Assembly: GCA_003157295.1 (NCBI GenBank) | Contig: PMJF01000071.1 | Span: 1 to 11,586, forward strand | Length of the DNA stretch: 11,586 nt | DNA from: Candidatus Moraniibacteriota bacterium | Lineage (GTDB): Bacteria; Patescibacteriota; Minisyncoccia; Moranbacterales; UBA11712 | Reading direction: 5' to 3' | Shown here: piece after piece, positions 6,107-11,586 of the stretch | Position numbering within the stretch: the stretch's first letter is position 1 | Layout: each line of letters starts with the position of its first letter | Made by a program: the position numbers and the translations under genes | The notes under the pieces: model-generated | Told to the model about the DNA's origin: nothing | The model's database searches: none | What the model saw: only the letters and a program-made list of their open reading frames with translations

Positions 6107-6148
6107 AATATAATAAAACAGGGCAGGATCCATCCTTGGATTCTGCCC
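6107..6148 (-). terminator. Rho-independent terminator of the carbonic-anhydrase-like gene
   Basis: Arms 6121-6131 and 6138-6148 form an 11-bp stem with one G-U pair and a 6-nt loop. Read on the minus strand, the hairpin is followed by TGTTTTATTATATT. It begins about 17 bp after the TGA stop at 6166. Confidence 0.75.
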
Positions 6149-6165
6149 GGCGTAATTACCCCTTC

Positions 6166-6591
6166 TCAGAGGATTTTTTCAACGGCCGCCAACTTCCGCT
6201 TATCCGGTGTTACAGTAGCATACCGCAAGTGGAGTCTTTGCACCCATGGCCAATGTTGCTTAAGTATGGCACCGGCCTCATTAAGATCACCGACATGGTG
6301 TGTCCGTTCGGCTTCTCGAACTCCTTGCCACTCTCCCTTCATGTCGGCATAATAATGGCAGTCTTCATGGCCAAATATGCCGACGTCAGTGAATTTTTGC
6401 CCCGCATAAAATTGAAGAAGCGGATTTACCGCGATTATTTCGCGGTTCAAAATGATCAGCCTGGGACCACCTGGCAATGGTTGGCAAAAATAATCTTCCG
6501 GACCCAGTCCAAATTCCGACTCGAATGACTCCTCCATCCATACTCTCATTCGAGGATCCGCACAAGGGATAAGCAAGAACTTTTTTAACAC
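6166..6591 (-). CDS. Beta-carbonic-anhydrase-like zinc protein (short form), 141 residues
   Basis: A compact protein with the beta-carbonic-anhydrase ligand pattern: CADPR at residues 10-14 (Cys10 ligand, Asp12 and Arg14 dyad) and HEDC at 75-78 (His75, Cys78 ligands), each after a hydrophobic strand (KKFLLIP and FTDVGIFG). This suggests zinc binding and possibly CO2/bicarbonate interconversion. It is shorter than classical beta-CAs (about 200 residues) and looks like the short 'putative carbonic anhydrase' type; activity is unproven. The start is GTG at 6591, fixed by AGGAGGAG just upstream. It follows a terminator and has its own terminator, so it is probably its own transcription unit. The C-terminal half is rich in His, Trp and basic residues. 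It differs strongly from the similar gene 87 bp upstream, sharing mainly the metal-site motifs. Confidence 0.72.
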   Translation of the reverse strand: MLKKFLLIPCADPRMRVWMEESFESEFGLGPEDYFCQPLPGGPRLIILNREIIAVNPLLQFYAGQKFTDVGIFGHEDCHYYADMKGEWQGVREAERTHHVGDLNEAGAILKQHWPWVQRLHLRYATVTPDKRKLAAVEKIL

Positions 6592-6595
6592 TCTA

Positions 6596-6603
6596 CTCCT
6601 CCT
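6596..6603 (-). promoter_or_regulatory. Strong ribosome binding site deciding a GTG start
   Basis: On the minus strand AGGAGGAG precedes GTG at 6591 by 4 nt. It supports GTG as the start of the 141-residue carbonic-anhydrase-like protein and contrasts with the SD-less starts of the operon genes. Confidence 0.75.
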
Positions 6604-6623
6604 GTTGATAAATAATGTCCATC

Positions 6624-6646
6624 AAAAAAAGCGTCATGCGCTTTTT
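6624..6646 (-). terminator. Rho-independent terminator ending the ATP synthase transcription unit
   Basis: AAAAAGCG (6626-6633) pairs with CGCTTTTT (6639-6646) around the loop TCATG. Read on the minus strand it ends in seven T residues. It lies about 33 bp after the stop of the gene at 6679-7125. It is nearly symmetric and might also work weakly on the plus strand. Confidence 0.75.
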
Positions 6647-6678
6647 ATGTTGTCTATATTCTTGCATATTTAAAAGGA

Positions 6679-7125
6679 TTAGTCAACCCTCAAAAATTCC
6701 ACACTTTCTCCCCCATCCACTAATTTAGCGTAAGCAAGGATCACTTCTTTTCCCGGATATTGGGCCAGGATTTTTTCCTTGGCCCTTTTGAGTTCCCCCT
6801 CATGAAATTTTTGCTCCGCTTCGAGGTCTCCTTTGAATTGAGAAGAGCCTCCATAGGCGCCGCAGTCGGCATGGTTCACGATCACGATCTTTTCGACGTG
6901 GTGCAGATCACACGGAACACCGATGCATTTCATGGCGACATCCACTTCCGAGAGGCAATCGTTGATGGACTTGGCCGCTCCCGGGAGTTTAGGAAAATCA
7001 TATGATTTTATCCCCAGTTCCTCTTCCGCAAATTTCATCGTTTCTTTCCAAAAGCGAAAGTCGATACAGGCCAATACCACGGCCTCGCAATTATGAACAT
7101 CTTTGAACTTAAAATCTACTTTCAT
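6679..7125 (-). CDS. Beta-carbonic-anhydrase-like zinc protein, 148 residues
   Basis: The ligand and dyad pattern of beta-carbonic anhydrases is present: CIDFR at 20-24 (Cys20, Asp22, Arg24) and NHADCGAYGG at 84-93 (His85, Cys88). LPGAAKSIND (47-56) sits where beta-CAs have their Gly-rich loop after the first strand-helix unit. A likely role is zinc-dependent CO2 hydration or a related reaction in the cytoplasm, but this short family has no activity I can vouch for. The N-terminal helix and dimer contacts of classical enzymes are reduced. ATG at 7125 has no clear SD and lies 28 bp after atpC, with no terminator in between, so it is probably co-transcribed with the ATP synthase genes. A terminator follows. 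Cys67 and Cys72 are further cysteines without an assigned role. Confidence 0.78.
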   Translation of the reverse strand: MKVDFKFKDVHNCEAVVLACIDFRFWKETMKFAEEELGIKSYDFPKLPGAAKSINDCLSEVDVAMKCIGVPCDLHHVEKIVIVNHADCGAYGGSSQFKGDLEAEQKFHEGELKRAKEKILAQYPGKEVILAYAKLVDGGESVEFLRVD

Positions 7126-7153
7126 AAAATTTGATCAACCATTACTCTAAAAA

Positions 7154-7594
7154 TTATTCCAATCTCATCCCCCTTCTCGTTAAATGTTTTCTTGCCACTT
7201 TTATTCTCGCCAGATTTTTTTCCAGTATGGCCGCAGCGGTCGCATAATCTGTTTCGTCGGAGCGGATTTTTTCATCTTTGAGTTTCTCGGCTCTTTGCTT
7301 GGCTTCTTCGGCGCGCTTGATATCAATTTCTTCCGCCCGCTCGGCCGTGTCAGCCAGAATCGTAATTTCATTTTTCTGAACCTCGATCATTCCACCCGAA
7401 ACAGCCATCGCGATCTCTTCGCCTCCTTTTTTTGCGACAAGCTCCCCTGATGTCAGAACAGAAATGAGCGGAATGTGGTTTGGAAGCACAGTGATCTCGC
7501 CGTCCTGGGTCGGAAGAGTGACTTGATCAACCGTATCTTCATAGACGGTTTTTTCTGGAGTTACTATTTTAAATTTTATCTTTTTGTCATTCAC
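7154..7594 (-). CDS. atpC: F-type ATP synthase epsilon subunit
   Basis: The epsilon subunit is part of the central stalk of F1; it couples gamma to the c-ring and can inhibit ATP hydrolysis. From GTG at 7594 it has 146 residues, near the usual 130-140. The N-terminal beta-sandwich (about 1-84) includes KIVTPEKTVYED and the hallmark LPTQDGEITVLPNHIPLIS (27-45). The C-terminal helical hairpin (about 87-138) is rich in Ala, Glu and Lys, as usual for the regulatory arm. A longer ORF from TTG at 7645 would add FYIFILTFFFITA, which no epsilon subunit has and which is encoded by an inverted repeat, so GTG at 7594 is preferred. There is no SD at either site. It follows atpD after 108 bp, the largest gap in the operon. 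Confidence 0.93.
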   Translation of the reverse strand: MNDKKIKFKIVTPEKTVYEDTVDQVTLPTQDGEITVLPNHIPLISVLTSGELVAKKGGEEIAMAVSGGMIEVQKNEITILADTAERAEEIDIKRAEEAKQRAEKLKDEKIRSDETDYATAAAILEKNLARIKVARKHLTRRGMRLE

Positions 7595-7600
7595 TGCAGT

Positions 7601-9076
<1,476 letters not shown>

Positions 9077-9082
9077 TTATTA

Positions 9083-9493
9083 TTAATCATTATATATCGA
9101 CGAGTATATTATGCTCCATTTTTTCATCCAAAAAAAATTTCTGTGGTATTGGTAGTGCTCATAAATATCCAGAAGAACATGTATGAGATTGGATAAAAAA
9201 ATTACGTAAACTATCCCGTTATAAAAACTCAGAAGCATCAGAATGAGATTGAACTCGGGCGAATGCAAAATGTATAAACCGGGTTGCATCTTTTCTCTCA
9301 TCTTTTTTCCGATCTCTGTCCACTCTACTGGATTTATTGTTCTGTGCTTAATTGTGAAAAAAAATAAATGGTCAATATCGATCGCAATCCCGGCAATGAG
9401 AAAAATGCCAATCAATTTCCAATTCCATCCCAGGAAATAACTCAATGGAAATACGGTCAGAATATTCGCTGCGACATGCCGTGGGGTGTTCAT
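9083..9493 (-). CDS. YdjM-like membrane protein (putative metal-dependent hydrolase), inside the atp operon
   Basis: A 136-residue membrane protein not normally part of ATP synthase operons. It shows the pattern of the YdjM/LexA-binding putative hydrolase family: His6 near the N-terminus, AIDIDHLF (37-44) with the DxDH motif, LHSPEF with His77, and NLIHVLLDIYEH (102-113) with HxxxD at 105/109. Hydrophobic segments lie at about 9-24, 27-47 and 81-112, with a basic C-terminus. The family is widespread and poorly characterised; hydrolase activity on lipids or nucleic acids is only predicted. It sits 10 bp after atpG and 12 bp before atpD on the same strand, so it must be co-transcribed. Base composition is more AT-rich than the flanking atp genes, hinting at later insertion. 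The start ATG lacks a close SD; a GGAG lies at the end of atpG. Confidence 0.7.
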   Translation of the reverse strand: MNTPRHVAANILTVFPLSYFLGWNWKLIGIFLIAGIAIDIDHLFFFTIKHRTINPVEWTEIGKKMREKMQPGLYILHSPEFNLILMLLSFYNGIVYVIFLSNLIHVLLDIYEHYQYHRNFFWMKKWSIIYSSIYND

Positions 9494-9503
9494 GGAATAA
9501 AGA

Positions 9504-10466
9504 TTAATTCTCCAGCGCCGCTCTCCCCGCAGAAATTTCCGCGATCTCTTGGGTGATGCCGGCTTGGCGGATCTGGTTGAAAATGAGCGTCAGGTTGTTC
9601 ACCATATCGTTCGCCGCATCCGTCGCATTTCGCATCGCTACCATCCGAGCCGATTCTTTCGAGGCGTTCGATTCAAGAATAGCGTGATAGATCTGCATTT
9701 CAACGAGCCGCGGCAGGATCTCCGTCAGCACCATCTTCACATCCGGCTCGACTTTATATTCCATCGGCGGTTCAGGAAGACCAATTTCTTCGGCTAGCAT
9801 ATCCATATCCGCCAGCTGCTTTTCAAGATCCGCTTTCGAAATAGGAAGAATTTGGCGGAATTTCGGCTGTTGGATGACCGGAGAAACATAATCTGTGAAG
9901 ATCGTCACCACTTTTTCATATTTTTTCGCCATATATTCGTCCATGGCGAGTCTCGCCAGCGGTCTCACGTCTTCGGATGAGGGAAGATACGAGAGATCGT
10001 CAAATGCCGCAATGATATTTTTTCCGAATTTCTTGACCGCATGAGCGCCCTTTTTCCCGACGGTAATAAAATCAATTTCGATCTCATTGTCCGGGACGTT
10101 CGATGGGATACTCTGGCTGCCCGCCCGATTGATCTTCAGTTTTCCCGGATTTTTCACCTGCTCGATCGTTTTTCGCACCAGCTGCGAATTGAAACCGCCG
10201 CAAAGTCCCCGGTTGGAACTGATAAGAATTATCAAAATTTTTCTCACTTCCCGCGCTTCAAGCAGAGGCAACTCGTAGTTTTCAAAAGCCCGTGCCAAGT
10301 TTCCAAGCATCGACCAGGCGCTGTGAGCGTAGGGCCGGATAGCCAGCACAGCCGAAACCGCCCGCCTCATTTTCGAGGCAGCCACCATTTCCATCGCTCG
10401 GGTGATCTTTCTGGTATTGTTGATGGATTTTATGCGGCGTCTTATTTCGCGTGTTCCGGATGCCAT
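9504..10466 (-). CDS. atpG: F-type ATP synthase gamma subunit
   Basis: Gamma is the rotating shaft inside the alpha3beta3 ring. It has 320 residues, against about 285-295 usually. N-terminal coiled-coil helix ASGTREIRRRIKSINNTRKITRAMEMVAASKMRRA; central SSNRGLCGGFNSQL (83-96); C-terminal helix with ESNASKESARMVAMRNATDAAND (265-287) and LTLIFNQIRQAGITQEI. The extra length is mainly a polar segment at about 105-128 (KNPGKLKINRAGSQSIPS) before the strand IDFITVGKKG, and an acidic, Pro-rich piece near 222-241. Both lie in the peripheral Rossmann-like domain, away from the shaft. ATG at 10466 is 9 bp after atpA without an SD, so coupled translation is likely. Confidence 0.97.
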   Translation of the reverse strand: MASGTREIRRRIKSINNTRKITRAMEMVAASKMRRAVSAVLAIRPYAHSAWSMLGNLARAFENYELPLLEAREVRKILIILISSNRGLCGGFNSQLVRKTIEQVKNPGKLKINRAGSQSIPSNVPDNEIEIDFITVGKKGAHAVKKFGKNIIAAFDDLSYLPSSEDVRPLARLAMDEYMAKKYEKVVTIFTDYVSPVIQQPKFRQILPISKADLEKQLADMDMLAEEIGLPEPPMEYKVEPDVKMVLTEILPRLVEMQIYHAILESNASKESARMVAMRNATDAANDMVNNLTLIFNQIRQAGITQEIAEISAGRAALEN

Positions 10467-10475
10467 TTTTTCGAC

Positions 10476-11586
10476 TTAGCTATTATTCCCGTACACTTCC
10501 TTATACTCCACGATCGCCTCTTTGAGAGCGTTTTCCACCTCTTCCGTCAGTTCTTTTTTCTCCTTTATCATTGCCAGAACTTCGCTCTTCATATCCTTCA
10601 TATATTTATGAAATTCCGCTTCCCATTTTTGCACCTTTTCCACCGGCACATCGTCGAGATATCCGCTGGTCAGGGCGTATAGGATCCCCACCTGGTTTTC
10701 CACCGGCATCGGAACATATTGATCTTGCTTCAAAACTTCTACCGTCCGCTGTCCGCGCTCGATCTGTTTTCGCGTCGCTTCATCAAGATCTGAACCGAAC
10801 TGCGCGAAAGCTTCCAATTCCCTGAATTGTGCTAGATCCAACCGCAATTTTCCGGCCACTTTTTTCATCGCTTTGATCTGCGCCGCGCTGCCCACCCGAG
10901 AAACGGAAAGGCCGACATTCAAGGCTGGACGGATACCTTTATAGAACAAGTCCGATTCAAGATAGATCAGCCCATCCGTAATGGAAATGACGTTGGTCGG
11001 AATATACGCGGAAACATCGCCCGCTTGGGTTTCAATGATGGGAAGAGCCGTGATCGATCCTCCGCCGAAATCTTTTGAGAGTTTGGCCGATCTTTCCAGA
11101 AGCCTGGAATGAAGATAGAAAATATCTCCCGGATAAGCTTCCCGTCCCGGAGGGCGCTTGAGAAGAAGCGACACTTGCCGATATGCCCAGGCGTGTTTCG
11201 AAAGATCATCGTATATCACGAGCACATCTTTCCCTTGATCCATAAAATATTCCCCGATCGCACAACCCGCGTACGGCGCAATGAATGAAAGCGCCGCCGG
11301 ATCAGATGCCCCGGCCACGACGACAATGGTATGGTTCATCGCATCCCGCTTTTCCAGTTCGGCCACGATGCGCGCCACCTTTGATTCCTTCTGTCCGATA
11401 GCGACATAGATACAAATAACGTCTTCTGACCTTTGATTGATGATCGCGTCGATTGCCAGCGCTGTTTTTCCTGTTTGGCGGTCGCCGATGATGAGTTCTC
11501 GCTGCCCTCGACCGATCGGAATTGTTGAGTCGATCGCCTTGATCCCTGTTTGCAGCGGCTGATTCACCGATTCGCGGGCGATCACG
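10476..11586 (-). CDS. atpA: F-type ATP synthase alpha subunit, C-terminal part
   Basis: Alpha forms the non-catalytic nucleotide sites and stator contacts of F1. The gene runs off the right edge: 369-370 residues of a normally ~500-residue protein are visible, and the N-terminal beta-barrel is missing. The first visible codons ([19 protein letters not shown]) are internal; the GTG there is a valine codon, not a start. Walker A GDRQTGKT is at 34-41 of the visible part, Walker [18 protein letters not shown] at 121-137, and [10 protein letters not shown] carries the arginine finger (visible residue 230). The C-terminal helical bundle ends YKEVYGNNS. All functional motifs look intact. It is the first visible gene of the operon; the promoter and the Fo genes must lie beyond the window. 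Confidence 0.97.
   Translation of the reverse strand, partial: VIARESVNQPLQTGIKAIDSTIPIGRGQRELIIGDRQTGKTALAIDAIINQRSEDVICIYVAIGQKESKVARIVAELEKRDAMNHTIVVVAGASDPAALSFIAPYAGCAIGEYFMDQGKDVLVIYDDLSKHAWAYRQVSLLLKRPPGREAYPGDIFYLHSRLLERSAKLSKDFGGGSITALPIIETQAGDVSAYIPTNVISITDGLIYLESDLFYKGIRPALNVGLSVSRVGSAAQIKAMKKVAGKLRLDLAQFRELEAFAQFGSDLDEATRKQIERGQRTVEVLKQDQYVPMPVENQVGILYALTSGYLDDVPVEKVQKWEAEFHKYMKDMKSEVLAMIKEKKELTEEVENALKEAIVEYKEVYGNNS

Noticed and set aside
6136..6528. Plus-strand open frames opposite the 141-residue carbonic-anhydrase-like gene
   Set aside because: The minus-strand gene has a strong SD, zinc-site motifs and a terminator; the plus frames have none and would begin inside that terminator.
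10041..10682. Plus-strand open frame of 213 codons across the atpA-atpG junction
   Set aside because: Shadow of two certain genes; His/Phe-rich product typical of the reverse complement of coding sequence.

Overview
The window looks like a chromosomal segment from a small-genome bacterium, most likely a member of the Patescibacteria (Candidate Phyla Radiation, Parcubacteria-like). This is an inference. It rests on the mostly SD-poor, tightly packed housekeeping genes, a leucyl-tRNA synthetase carrying a large inserted Nudix domain, and short palindromic elements at gene edges and inside a gene, one of which (core GCGAAGGCGGGC) I associate from memory with such genomes. TGA acts as a stop for two genes and no long CDS has an in-frame TGA, so the standard bacterial code fits.

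Region 1 (bases 1-5545, minus strand) reads leuS, a sugar nucleotidyltransferase, glmM and the start of glmS, with gaps of 20-35 bp. The last three fit the route from fructose-6-P to UDP-GlcNAc (GlmS makes GlcN-6-P, GlmM makes GlcN-1-P, a nucleotidyltransferase activates the sugar), the precursor for peptidoglycan and glycans. leuS is the most unusual gene. It has a Nudix domain inside its editing domain, a palindromic in-frame insertion in its zinc ribbon, and in front of its start a 28-codon leader ORF that begins like a second, diverged leuS N-terminus, is cut off by a palindromic element, and overlaps the leuS start codon.

Region 2 (5546-6678) is a small accessory zone. A plus-strand 87-residue ORF of unknown function has a good promoter-like sequence, a very strong SD and its own terminator. 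It faces a minus-strand beta-carbonic-anhydrase-like gene that also has a strong SD and its own terminator.

Region 3 (6679-11586, minus strand) is the downstream half of an F-type ATP synthase operon: atpA (partial), atpG, a YdjM-like membrane protein gene, atpD and atpC, followed after 28 bp by another beta-carbonic-anhydrase-like gene and a terminator. The membrane-protein gene between atpG and atpD, and a long AT-rich inverted repeat between atpD and atpC, are departures from the usual atpAGDC order.

No rRNA, tRNA, CRISPR array or transposase gene was found. I found no clearly new multi-gene system. The best candidates for something undescribed are the leuS architecture with its leader, and the paired carbonic-anhydrase-like genes with their small convergent neighbour.
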